Shown here piece by piece: positions 54,207 to 64,000 of a stretch of 64,000 nt of DNA (the stretch's first letter is position 1; each line of letters starts with the position of its first letter). The stretch comes from Shinisaurus crocodilurus. Taxonomy: Eukaryota; Chordata; Lepidosauria; Squamata; Shinisauridae. The stretch is taken from positions 234,823,546 through 234,887,545 of the forward strand of contig CM037878.1 in assembly GCA_021292165.1 (NCBI GenBank), in the 5' to 3' direction. A program made the position numbers and the translations under genes. The notes below the pieces were generated by a model. That model did not search any database, was not told where the DNA came from, and saw nothing but the letters and a program-made list of their open reading frames with translations.

Positions 54207-54594
54207 TAGGGATGCTAGAGAAATCTGCAATGGACTCAACTGAGTTCAAATTTCTAAGAACCCAACCCACAGATTCCGCAGTGGATTAGCTTTTCCCAAG
54301 TTGCATGGATTCCATGGACTTGCATGCCATTTTTTAAATTTTCCGTAATTTTACACAAATTTAGTCTTAGAAAATAAATTTAAAAAACCAACTAAAAACG
54401 TGCATTTCTCCCTTAGGCTAAAGTATGAAAATACACATTTTTCAGGGATTTGCATATGGGGGGGGGTTGTGCATTTACGAGAATTTGCAAATTTGCTTAT
54501 GAATGGATTTGTGCAAAATCTGATTCTGTCAATAAGTGGACGATGGAATGAAAGCTGCATGACAATCTGCAATACAACCTCCATACATTCCTAT
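54207..54594. mobile_element. 'tagggatg' family, copy C3
   Basis: The left end tagggatgctagagaaatctgc and the right end in reverse complement 'gataggaatgtatgga' form imperfect termini. Interior contains 'cagattccgcagtggatt', 'tttgcatatgg', 'gtgcatttacgagaatttgcaaatttgc' and 'ttgtgcaaaatctgattctg', shared in style with the copy at 57208. Confidence 0.55.
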
Positions 54595-54599
54595 CTGAT

Positions 54600-56300
54600 G
54601 AAAAATGTTTTACCCAGCCTTTTTATCTGAGGTCCTGTTAATGGGATGCTGGGGACAGAACCTGCCTGGTACAAGATACGGGCAAAAAGCATTTGTTCTA
54701 TCACAGAATTTTGGGCCGCCTCCTCCTCGGTATTTGGTTTGAGTTAAGTAATTTCTTCTAATGTCTGTTTTATGAAGTTCATCTTCCATTGGCAACCACT
54801 TCTCCAGAAATTTCTGTAGGGATATTGCTCCAAATGTCTTGTTTTCTTTAGACTCAATCCTTCAATAAATAAATTCAGTTCATAAATATATTTCTGTTTG
54901 GGTATCTTTTAAAAAATGACTCAAGTTGTATTTCAATTGGATTACAATACTACTGATTTTATGCCCAGTCTTACCCTTACAAGACAATTTCCGTATATGA
55001 TATTTGAATATTTGTAATATGGATATCCGAAAGGGGTTTGTTCTATTTCACGGTTATTACTTCTCTCATTCCTATTTCTAGCTATTACTCATCCATGGGC
55101 TAATCCCAGCTACCATAAATAGTTCAGATCATCAGAGACTTCTCTTCTGGTCACCTCTCCACAAGCTTTTCAATTGGAAAGAAAAGTCCAGCAAGCATTT
55201 CAGAGGATGGATGGGATGAATATTTTTGGCCAAGACAGGGAAGTTAAGTAAAATTCAACTATTTAACTGGCATTGTTGTGAGTGGCTTGTCATTCTAAAT
55301 AGATATAAGGAAGGGTAAGTTGCATTGAAATCATTTAATTCCAAGTGAAAGTGGTTCGCAACAACAGGTATAGTATTTTGCCACACAAAGTCCACCATGT
55401 TGGACCTTGATGGAAAGCTCTGAGGGGGTTAAGTCAGTTGCAAGACCTGGAGACTGGTGCCAGTAATATTATATCTGGACAGGTTTAAATTGAATTTTAG
55501 CCACCAAATGTACATGTTCAGATCTCCAGAGGAAGCTATTTTTTCATGTGGGTGAGGTAGACAGAGGCAGCTGTTAAAATTGAATCCACGGCATCAAACA
55601 ACTTGTGAGCTGATTGAATTTAAAATTGGAATTTCTTATTCCTTGATTTTTGCCTCAAACTAGGGTGAGGGGGTGCAGGTGGCTGATAAACAAAACTATA
55701 TCACTCAGCCATAAGGTTAAAAAAAAACACACCCAAACAACAAGAATGTAATCTTTTTGCGGGGAGAGGAGGAATCAACAATGAATTATAAAACTACTTT
55801 CTCAGCTGGCGAAAATCAGCACAGGTCTGTTGACCTTAAAAGGAGAAATACTGGTTTACGGTACTGGTTTATGAGGATAAAGCTTTAGCAGATTCTGTTG
55901 TCAGTTAAGCCAACAGACCTAAGAACATCATATTGACTTCAGAAGTAATTACATTGTGACTCGACAACAGAAATACTACAAGTGGTCCAAAATAAAAATA
56001 AAAATGTACATATGGGGTTGGAACCAGACTTCATCATGTTTTGAGCAGAGCCATTGGAATCAATGGGACAAGTTAGTCATGACTCATTTAAACCCCATTG
56101 ATTTCAATGGGTGTACTCTAAGCATGGAGAAGTCTAGATTCAACCCATGAAATGTTAAGGATAATTTGATTAGCTGTATTGGATGGAACAAAAACATTTA
56201 GTAAAGCCTAATGTTTGGGAGGCCTTGCTGCTGGTCCTCTTCAGGAAATCTTGAAATTCTGGAGAACATATAGGGGTTGGCAAATTCTGTCTATTTTCTC
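54600..56300. other. Unrecognised AT-rich sequence, no gene
   Basis: No gene. A block near 56045-56140 ('ccattggaatcaatgggac', 'ccccattgatttcaatgggtg') resembles a common squamate palindromic repeat. Confidence 0.45.
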
Positions 56301-56304
56301 AAGC

Positions 56305-56400
56305 TGGTTAGGCTGCAATCCTATACATATCTATCTGGGAGTAAGTCTCATTGAATTCAACAGGTCTTATTAATAGACACGTAGAGAATTGCATTGTCAC
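56305..56400. mobile_element. Short 'gcaatcctatacat...gggagtaag' repeat
   Basis: 'gctgcaatcctatacatatctatctgggagtaagtctcattgaattcaacagg' followed by 'tagagaattgcattg' is one more copy of the palindromic squamate repeat at 49330. Confidence 0.55.
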
Positions 56401-56602
56401 TCTTTTATGGGTTTTGTTACTGTTTTATGTGCTTGAATTTTACTGTCTTGTGAGTTGTTGATCTATAGTGTTTTGTTTTTTTTAGCTAAATAGGTTTTAA
56501 AAAAACTGAATTGTATTATATACTGCTCTGAGAATGTTATTGAGGACCAAACTAAAAGTGGAGCTATGCATGATTGTTTTATTTACCTTCGTATAAGTGT
56601 AC

Positions 56603-56848
56603 ATGGCCCTGATTTTGATCAGGACCCATGGAATTCAAGGAGGGGGCGGGTTAAACCTTCCCCGTTTTCATCCTGGAACCTCCTCCGCAGGGGTTTTTTT
56701 TTTTAAAAAAGTATCCATTGACTCCTATGGAGGCTTTTGTTAGCCTCCACTCCCAAGTGTGCGTGTGGAATTTGGGGGGGGGGGAACAGGCGGGGGAAGG
56801 TTTAACCCGCCCTCCCAAAGTGCTGTGGTCCTGATCCAAATCATGGCC
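56603..56848. mobile_element. Palindromic MITE
   Basis: The left arm (56603-56664: atggccctgattttgatcag, gggcgggttaaaccttcccc) pairs with the right arm (56794-56848: ggggaaggtttaacccgccc, tcctgatccaaatcatggcc). The middle is G- and T-rich. No target duplication was identified. Total 246 bp. Confidence 0.75.
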
Positions 56849-56849
56849 G

Positions 56850-57207
56850 TCCCTGCTTACACAACAGTAGGGAAAACAGTTATGCAGAGCTGCAGTATAC
56901 ATCATTAGGAGCACGTTTAGTTTGTCCCAGGTTTGGATCTTCTCGATTTATGCATGTGGAACTGGGCTGGTGGAATCAGACTTCCGCACCGCTCCATCTC
57001 ATGGCATCCTATCCAGCCCGGTAAAAATGCACAGGGGGTTAGGAACTCTGATGAATGGGGTGAGCTGTGGTGTGGGCGATCCCAAGAAATTGGGCATAAA
57101 TGCTTTCTGTGACTGGAGCCCTTCTGTCCATGGAAGGCAGACCTTTCAACCCACAGATATCTATAATAACCAAATAAAATGAGGCATAATGTTGAGATGG
57201 TACATTA
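56850..57207. other. Unrecognised sequence, no gene
   Basis: No gene or clear repeat. Confidence 0.45.
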
Positions 57208-57530
57208 TAGGGATGTACAAATGTTGTTAAATCTGCTCCATCTGGGTTTGTGGATTGTTTAGGCATCTTTCATTCCGTCATCAGCTCATTGATGGAACTG
57301 AATTTTTGTACAAGAATTTCGTCCATTTACAAATACGCATTTGTGCTTATGCGGTAATGTGCAGTAACACAAGTGCGCATTTGCAAATGAATGAAAATGC
57401 ACGAGTCCTCCACAAAATATATATATTTTTAAATGGTCCGCAAGTGCAGGTCCACTGCAGAATCCGCAGGTCAGATTCAAAGAAATCCGAACTCATTAGA
57501 ATCAGTTGCAGTTTTCTCTGACATCCCTGC
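57208..57530. mobile_element. 'tagggatgt' family, copy C4
   Basis: The left end is tagggatgtacaaatg; the right end in reverse complement is tgcagggatgtcagagaa. Interior 'tacaagaatttcgtccatttacaaatacgcatttgtgc' and 'gcatttgcaaatgaatg' are of the same style as C3. It is non-coding. Confidence 0.6.
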
Positions 57531-57534
57531 ATGA

Positions 57535-58085
57535 AACACAAAATTTCCCTTTGAAAATGTGGTCCAAATTTCATTCTCATGTCTCAGGCTTTTCAAACTG
57601 GGTTTTCATACTATGAATTACCTACAAGCCTGCTTAGATGAGAAATCTCGCAGGAGGCATTTGAAACACCAAGTGAAATTGCCAGTGATTCACTTAGAGG
57701 AGACAGTGGGGCATATCTGACAGGTCAAGTCTTAGCATCCTTAAAATATTGTGCCAGTCACTTTTTTTTTTTTAATGTTCCATTCTCTCTTCTTTCACTC
57801 TCTCCTTCCTGCCTCCCGATATATGTTTCTGGCAGGGGAAGAAGGATGTGCCCCTGTAGACACATCAGGCTTTTGCATAGTAATCAGCCTGCACACCCTC
57901 TGTAACTTCTCTGCAGCCTGAAGTGTTCATTTTGAAAAAGGCTGGTGCTGCTGCTGGCTAGTTGAAGGAATATGGGCTGGTAATTTGTACGCCAACCACT
58001 ATCCCTGAGGTACTATCTGCTGGACGCCACCAATCCAGAACCTTCCAAATTAAGACACACACCCCATTCTCCATAATTCAACATT
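57535..58085. other. Unrecognised sequence, no gene
   Basis: No gene. T-rich tract near 57760. Confidence 0.45.
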
Positions 58086-58087
58086 AT

Positions 58088-58349
58088 GGAGAACCAGTGT
58101 GGTGTAGTGGTGAGAGTGTTGGACTGGGACCCCGGAGATCCGGGTTCTAGTCCCCACTTGGCCATGAAACTCATTGGGTGACTTTGGGCCAGTCACTGAC
58201 TCTCAGCCTAACCTACCTCACAGAGTTGTTGTGAGGATAAAATGGAGAGAAGGAGGAGGACTATGTAAGCCGCCTTGGGTTCCTTGCAGGAAAAAAGGCG
58301 GGGTATAAATTAAATATAATAAATTTATAGTATAATAAATAAATAAATG
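58088..58349 (+). mobile_element. Sauria-type tRNA-derived SINE, full length
   Basis: Head 'accagtgtggtgtagtggtgagagtgttggactggga' with A box, B box gggttctagtcccc, then 'ctctcagcctaacctacctcacagagttgttgtgaggataaaatgg' and 'gccgccttgggttccttgcagg'. The tail is 'ggcggggtataaattaaatataataaa' with several aaataa units to 58349. It is the best preserved of the four copies. Confidence 0.95.
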
Positions 58350-60405
58350 AGGATTGATTTCCCATTTTGTAACATGCACAAACAGCTTGTGGCACCATAG
58401 AGCAGAGCAATGGAACAGAGCAGGTCTTGTATTAAGGCTTGATCCCTATTAAAGCTTGCTTTCTGCACCGCTGAACAAGGAGACTGCTCCTTTTCTTGCT
58501 CCTTGTCCCAGCCATGTCTGTTTCCTTACTCCTCTTGTGTTGCTGCCTCACCTCACTGCTGCCAGCCTAGCCCTCATCCCGGGACCTTGTACCCCTGTCT
58601 TGGCAGAACCCACGTTGGAGACGTCGTTTTCTCTGCATCTCTCACGTCCATTTGTTCCTTATTAATGCTATTAGTATGTCAGCAACTCATATAAATCTGA
58701 CCAAGAATAAAGTCATTGTTTGGTTTGTGCTGCTCTTTCAGGTGAGAGACAGACCATGCCTCAAAGAGCTTACAGTGTATTGACAAGACAGACAAGCAAA
58801 CAAAAGTAGACAGACAGTTGCTCAGAGTTTCATTAGCAATGGCTTATACAAAATCAGGACATCAGGAGGGGATAGAGAGAGGGGCGGCGGGGGGGGGGGG
58901 AACCCAGAAAGAAAGATCTTACATTTGAACCACCTTTGCCTCTGTTCCTATTCACAATGTTTGGACTGCGGCTAAGATTGGCAGTTCATTCATGTGCTGA
59001 CAGGGATTTAGAACTTCTGCTACCAAAGTTACTGAAAGGTAGAAAAATAAACAACAGATCTGGTAATCATGTGCTAAAAAAAGGAAGAAATCCTCCTTCC
59101 CCTCAGCTTTCTTACCCTCAGGGAAGGAAATGGAAATGAGAGAAGCTTGCCTGCACACCCTGCTCCAGTGATGCTGCTGTTTTGTAAAATGTCATGGATT
59201 GTCTGGATTCATATAAACAAAGATTTTAAAAAAGGCTTTTTTTGTTTAAATTATGCCTGTTGCTGTCAGGCCTAAAATAACTATTTCAGAGAACAAATAT
59301 CATAACAAAGAAGATAGAAATCACACAGAAGTGATACTTCTTCCAGCAAACTCATCTCTCTCCATCAGTGCTTGCCTGGAGGTGGCCTTTTGTGATGTAG
59401 AATTCATAAAGAAATTAGGCATCCCAAGTGGTGTGCTTCTTATATGCCTGCTGCTACCTTTGCATAGTGATGGCATGCATGGCTTTTGCTTTTGCTTTTG
59501 TATTGCCATTGTGGCTTCACCTCCTGGCTGTCAAGGTTGGAACATCTCTCATCCATCCTGCCTGTTTGTCCCCACCAATGGTGCACTTAGGTAACTTCAG
59601 ACTTTGGAATTAATGGTCTTATGGCCCACCGTAAGACTTGCTCCTCCTCTACACCATCGCAAGCTGCATGTTCAGCTGCCTCTTGCTCTGGCCCAGACAA
59701 CAGTGGTGGTCAGAAGGAGGAGCAGGAGATGCCACTGCCCCAAGCAGATGAAAAGCAAGAGCAGCTGGTGACAATGGCAGTGATAAGGTAGACTCACTGA
59801 AGGAGAAAGCCTACTGAGGGCATCTTGCCTAAGTAAGGGCCATCAAAACCTGGAGCCAGCACTGCCACCTAGAGTGCATCATTGGTGTCCCACAGTCCTC
59901 TGACTATTCTCATGGCATCAGACATGGAGGTGAAGGGGTCTCAAATCCACCCATGATCTCCTTCTCTGCCTCCTAAACAGCCCTGGCTGAAGCATGAGCT
60001 GCCTCCTCTTTGGCCTCCCTTCTGCCATATTTGCTCCTGCTAGCTGTACAATCATCCTGCTCTTGAGCTGGACAGGGTCACACACCCATTACCTCAGCTG
60101 TGAGACTGAGTCGTACAGCCTCACTTGTAGGCTCTTTAAAGGGGCTGCCCTGCTCATTGGGCCCTCCACCATGTGTATTGGGCCTTCCTCTGTCTGCTTC
60201 CATGGGCAGCTTGGGAAGAGAGCTTATTCCAGATCACCCTGAGGCATCAGGTAGGTCCACAGGCCCAGGGAGCCATCTTTTTGGTGGCTGTGAAAGAAAG
60301 CATGCAGCCAAGGGATGTCCTGAATATGAGGAGAGATGCTTTGTTAATTCACAAAGGAAGAAACCAATTTGCTAGAGCTTTCAGACAGAAAGAGAACAGT
60401 AAGGC
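58350..60405. other. Mostly unrecognised sequence, no gene
   Basis: No coding gene. 'gcctcaaagagcttacagtgt...gacaagacagacaagcaaacaaaagtagacag' (58758-58815) resembles an ancient MIR/L3-type repeat fragment. 'ccaagaataaagtcattgtttgg' near 58705 contains an AATAAA but has no supporting gene upstream. A G10 run lies near 58890. Confidence 0.45.
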
Positions 60406-60409
60406 AATA

Positions 60410-60676
60410 TATAGTAATACCTTGGATTGCAAGCATAATTTGTTCCGGAACCGTGCTTGTAATCCAAAACACTCTTATATCAAAGCGAGTCTCTGGTGGG
60501 CATGAGTGGGGCCGATTTCAGCATGCTACGCCCGCTTGAGGCGAGCGGTTACATCCCTACGACTACTTGTCTTGCAAGACCTTGCACGTTTATCAAGTCA
60601 AAATTTTAAAAAAAATTTTGCTTGTCTTGCAAAATGCTCTCAGACCAAGTTACTTGCAATCCAAGGTATTACTGTA
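60410..60676 (-). mobile_element. Tc1/mariner-like MITE, second copy
   Basis: The ends tatagtaataccttggattg and, in reverse complement, tacagtaataccttggattg are near-perfect inverted repeats ending at TA. The interior matches 44512-44756 in inverse ('cttgtaatccaaaacactcttatatcaaagcg', 'gcaaaatgctctcagaccaagttacttgcaatcc'). Its middle (60500-60560) is GC-richer than in the other copy. Confidence 0.78.
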
Positions 60677-60734
60677 CATGGTTAGCTATCCAGAAGAAAT
60701 GTCGTCTGTTTAAACCTGTTCTCAGAAATGGCTC

Positions 60735-61552
60735 AGGGACTGGGAAATGCATGTGCCTACAAAGCCCCTCCCTTGCCACACGTAGCTGTGGCAGGGGGGG
60801 CAAATTTGCGGGCGGGGAGAATGACGATCAGACCATAATGGTTTGATTACTATCCACCAATCAGAAGGCAGAGTGGGTGGGGTGGCAGAGCCGATATTAG
60901 GCTTGCACCCACCATTTTCTGCCTCCTTTCTAAAGCGGCTCCCTCCCATCCCTGTTTGTAGTGTAGGTTTTACTGGTCGCCTGTTTCCAGGGGCCGAGTA
61001 GGAATTTTGGTTCATTGTCCTAATTGGCCGGGGGCAATGTTCGTGTTTCGCCTACTCTACACTGTATTTCAGGGTTTGGGTGCTTAGTGGCATTTTCAAT
61101 TCGGTCACATTGGCGGTTAAGTATGGGATTAGGCAGTTTTAGGGGCTCGGTGATCATCCTATGGCACCTTTCAGGTGAGAGGCGTGCCCGAGGCTCCTGC
61201 CACCGATGCCTCACGGCTCGGTTTTGGGGAGATAAGGCATGTCCCTGAGGTCTTCCTACCTCACCTGTCGGTACCTCAAGGGCCGGTCGAGGCTGATTGC
61301 AGGAAAGACCTTCCAGCACCGTGTGGTGTTAAGCAAGGAGGGGATGACTTGGATGCCGTCACCCTCCTTGCTGGATGTTTCGTCCTATAGCAATGGCGAC
61401 CGGCGGATAGCCCGTGTAATTAGCACCTGTACTTTTTATCCCTTCGTAGATCTCCAATTGATGTTATTCAATAAATGTGGCCCTTCATTTTACCACCAAT
61501 TGTACCCTACAACCGTGTCTGACTCGTTATTTATCCTCTACGTATGCAAATG
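60735..61552 (+). mobile_element. LTR-like repeat family E, longer copy
   Basis: This CpG-rich block of about 800 bp has its first 200 bp shared with 52905-53110. It contains 'gtgtaattagcacctgtactttttatccc' and an AATAAA at 61470-61475, then 'tgtggcccttcattttaccaccaattgtaccctac...gactcgttatttatcctc'. A TATA-like box, a poly(A) signal and an R/U5-like end are what a solo LTR would show. Exact TG/CA ends and a duplication were not found, so the class is uncertain. Confidence 0.45.
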
Positions 61553-61554
61553 AA

Positions 61555-62690
61555 GAGGAACAAAATATTTCCCTGGTGCAGGGGTGGACTTGCTTTTTAC
61601 CACCAGAGTGCCTTATTCCCTCAGGGGTAATCTGTTGGGGGCTGCCTGCAGGTGGTGGGTGGAGCTGGCTATGGGCGTGGTCTGTGTCCCCTTCTGCTGC
61701 CACTCTCTTTCTCTCTCACCCACACAGCTCCCACCCTCTTCCACACACACATACTCACATACTCACTTCCTCATCACTCCCCCCCTCACACCCACTGCCC
61801 CCACTCACGCCCACTTCCTAGCAGTAATATACTGCACCAACTATAACTGAAACACACACAAACACAGCACCTATAAAATAATAGCTGACTTTGCAGAAAT
61901 GTTTGACTTTTAGGCAAAATCCAAATAGTTCCAAAATTCATCTTCTCAATGCTTCTTTTGTCTTGTTTGTTTGTTTTAAAGTCTTATTACTTTTAGCTTG
62001 AGTAGAATTGTGATATACTGTTCTCTAAAGAATAAGAAACACGCATCATGGGCTGGCTTAACAGTGAATTTGCCTTTGACTTTATTTCTGACGGGGTTTA
62101 AAAAAAAAAAAAAACTTCAAAAATTTTCCACAAAGACTAGAATGTTTTGGACTATTTTTAAAGAACAAACAAACCAAAAATCTCTCCGCTCATACTTTAT
62201 CTAGAGGCAAAAGAGCTCTCTGTGACAGCTGAATAAAATCCTCTTTGAGATGGCAAAATGGAACCCCCCAAGTACAGCTCTTTCCAACGTAATATCATTG
62301 AACTGCTACAACCCCTTTGTTCTTTCTAAGCCTACTTTGGAAAAAGAGAGAGGGAGGAATGAGAGGATGTGCATATGATATAATGAGTTTTGGGGATGGT
62401 TTCCCCCCTTGCTGATTTATGAGAGCACAGAGAAGTTTGTGTTAGAAGGAAACTGTGAATCCTTCTATTATCATCCATTCATTCTTTTGAGGTGGCAGAT
62501 GTGCCCTACAATACTTTCCTCCCCTCCAGATGCCTTTCAAACATTTCCCCTCAAGTACCATATCTATAAATGCCTTCACAACAGCTTCAACATTTCTCTC
62601 TGGAAACATTTAAAGTCCTAAGTTTCCAGGGTGCAAGGTGACACACACTCTACCACGGAAAAAGAAACTGATACCGTTGTGATGAAAACA
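61555..62690. other. Unrecognised sequence, no gene
   Basis: No gene. A 'cacacacatactcacatactcac' pyrimidine/AC-rich run lies at about 61741-61765, and an A14 run at about 62100. Confidence 0.45.
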
Positions 62691-62692
62691 AT

Positions 62693-62850
62693 TAGGGCTG
62701 TGCATTAGATTTGGACAAATCTCAAATCCAGCACGGAATCAGGCTGATTAGGACAGATGCGGGAGATGTCTGAATCAAAGCAGGTCTCCTCCAAAGTGCA
62801 TGCATCTGCATCTGAACATTTCTGAAGATTCAGGATTTGGAGGGACACAG
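62693..62850. mobile_element. 'tagggctgtgca' family, partial copy C5
   Basis: The left end tagggctgtgcattagattt resembles the 'tagggatgtg' termini, and the interior ('ctgaatcaaagcagg', 'gcatctgaacatttctgaagattcagg') is in the family style. The right end was not identified. Confidence 0.4.
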
Positions 62851-62854
62851 AGGT

Positions 62855-63580
62855 AGTGTGTGTGTCACCAAAATTGATACATCCCCCCCCAAGCTCTGCA
62901 TATAAGGAAAAGACCAGGGTGGGGAGAGTGGGAGGGAGAGGAAGGTGTAGCTTTGTGACTGGCAGCTACAGCTTCTAATAACAGTGAATTCATTTAACCA
63001 GGGCTCTCCAATCCCAGCACCTTGGGGAAGCAATGTTGAAATCACATATTGCATAATGGATTCAGTGTTTCATTGCTATGTTCTAGTTCTCTCTCCCAGG
63101 AGCAAGGACGTCAGGAGAGGTTTGGTGGAATCTGTGAGACCTGGGAGGGTGTAGCATTGGGAGCTTGCTTGGAAAATGTTGGATGTTCGAGTCTTTCTGC
63201 TTCTGTATGCTCCGCATCTATCATCCAGCCCATCCTACTGCACTTTCTGTGACTTTGGTGCCAATTGAGCAGAAATCAAACAAGCCTTAAGCTGTTTTTC
63301 ATTCATCATAACTCCTAGCCCCTGAACCCATCTCTCTGACTTTGTTTAGGTTTCTTGCCTACAGAAACCTCTATGGTATATTCTGTTTTTCATACAAATT
63401 GCCAGAAAACCCGTGGAGGTGTGGAAGTGGAAGTTACCCCACCCCCAGCACTCCCCTTCCACAAAACAACAACAACACTGCACCTGTCCTTCTGAAATTT
63501 TACTGGTTTCTTAACTAGGGCCACATCCATGCTACAGGTCATTTTCATAACAAATTTCTGAACAAAATGAACGGAAAAAG
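62855..63580. other. Unrecognised sequence, no gene
   Basis: No gene or firm repeat. Confidence 0.45.
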
Positions 63581-63585
63581 CATAT

Positions 63586-63742
63586 CAGTTGCTGGGGAAC
63601 ATGGGCAGGAGGGTGCTGTTGCACTCAGGTCCTGCTTGTGGGATTCCCATGGTCAGCTGGTTGGCCACTGTGTGAACAGAATGCTGGACCAGATGGACCC
63701 TTGGTCTGATCCAGCAGGGCTCTTCTTATGTTCTTATACCTT
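63586..63742 (+). repeat. Common squamate short interspersed repeat
   Basis: Reads 'agttgctggggaacatgggcaggagggtgctgttgcactcaggtcctgcttg', 'gttggccactgtgtgaacagaatgctggaccagatgg' and 'ggtctgatccagcagggctcttcttatgttctta'. A fragment of the same type is at 5975-6135. It is familiar as an abundant repeat; its class is not certain. Confidence 0.6.
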
Positions 63743-63779
63743 TTTTTCAGAAATCCCCTAACTGTAAGGATTGCTCTTG

Positions 63780-64000
63780 CACAAAGCTCCCTATATCTAT
63801 TCATCTGAAACTTGGCAGCTTTGTTCCCCGCAAAATGGACAACTATTCCTGCAAATTTCATCCAATTTTGCCAAGAAATTAAAAAGTTATTGGCAGTTCC
63901 CCCCCCCCTTTAAAAAAAATCAAAATATAATGGCATGTAGCTCAAAACACCCTGAACCTATTTGCCTGAAATTTGGTAGACATAATCTCCTCCACGCCTG
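63780..64000. repeat. Possible tandem unit of about 161 bp, cut by the window edge
   Basis: 'caaagctccctatatctattcatctgaaacttggcagctttg' at 63783 and 'caaaacaccctgaacctatttgcctgaaatttggtagacata' at 63943 align at a spacing of about 160 bp. A second full unit would lie beyond the window. Confidence 0.4.

Noticed and set aside
58450..58740. Possible 3' exon or processed pseudogene ending in 'aataaag'
   Set aside because: No coherent protein frame or poly(A) tract was found upstream or downstream.
1..64000. CRISPR arrays, bacterial operons, Shine-Dalgarno sites, prophage
   Set aside because: Repeats are microsatellites or eukaryotic transposons; composition and retroelements are clearly vertebrate.

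Overview
The window looks like a gene-free stretch (intergenic or intronic) of a squamate reptile genome, most likely a lizard. The evidence is the repeat content: four copies of a tRNA-derived SINE of the Sauria type, a CR1 LINE, L2-like and L1 LINEs, and many short hAT-type inverted-repeat elements. Overall the DNA is AT-rich and CpG-poor, with scattered microsatellites. I found no host protein-coding gene, rRNA, functional tRNA or CRISPR array. The only long reading frames that make biological sense are decayed retrotransposon proteins.

Layout, left to right. 1-9.9 kb: mostly unrecognised unique sequence, with one hairpin hAT element (1779-1899, 8-bp target duplication), a (GAT)n tract and a roughly 450-bp interspersed repeat at 8.2 kb. 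9.9-11.1 kb: two unrelated hAT elements side by side, separated and flanked by three identical copies of the 8-bp target gtctagtg; the second carries a CpG-rich block. 11.2-14.7 kb: a Sauria SINE, then an L2-like LINE 3' end split by a 2.3-kb CR1 whose reverse transcriptase is nearly open. 15.3-16.4 kb: an unclassified, LTR-retrotransposon-like region. 20.0-20.9 kb: a hAT-like element enclosing the C-terminus of an L1/Tx1-like LINE. 21.8-23.3 kb: a 5'-truncated L1 later hit by a hAT element and by a Sauria SINE. 25.0-25.9 kb: a foldback-type element. 31.7-38.0 kb: an almost full-length but broken L1 (about 5.5 kb, ORF1 and ORF2 on the minus strand) lying inside an older DNA transposon. 38.9-41.5 kb: two L2-like LINE pieces. 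42.8-47.0 kb: a dense cluster of DNA-transposon remnants. 47-53 kb: mainly unique AT-rich sequence, including the best candidate for a conserved non-coding (enhancer-like) element at 51.93-52.76 kb. 53-64 kb: more SINEs, palindromic elements, a Tc1/mariner-like element and an LTR-like block.

The genes do not form a pathway. The retrotransposon frames encode the usual machinery (ORF1p RNA-binding protein, APE endonuclease, reverse transcriptase), all inactivated by stops and frameshifts. The non-autonomous elements would have depended on transposases or LINE proteins encoded elsewhere. The value of the window lies in its nested insertions, which give a relative chronology, and in a few non-repetitive stretches that may be regulatory. 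Family names rest on recognition by eye, without a database search.
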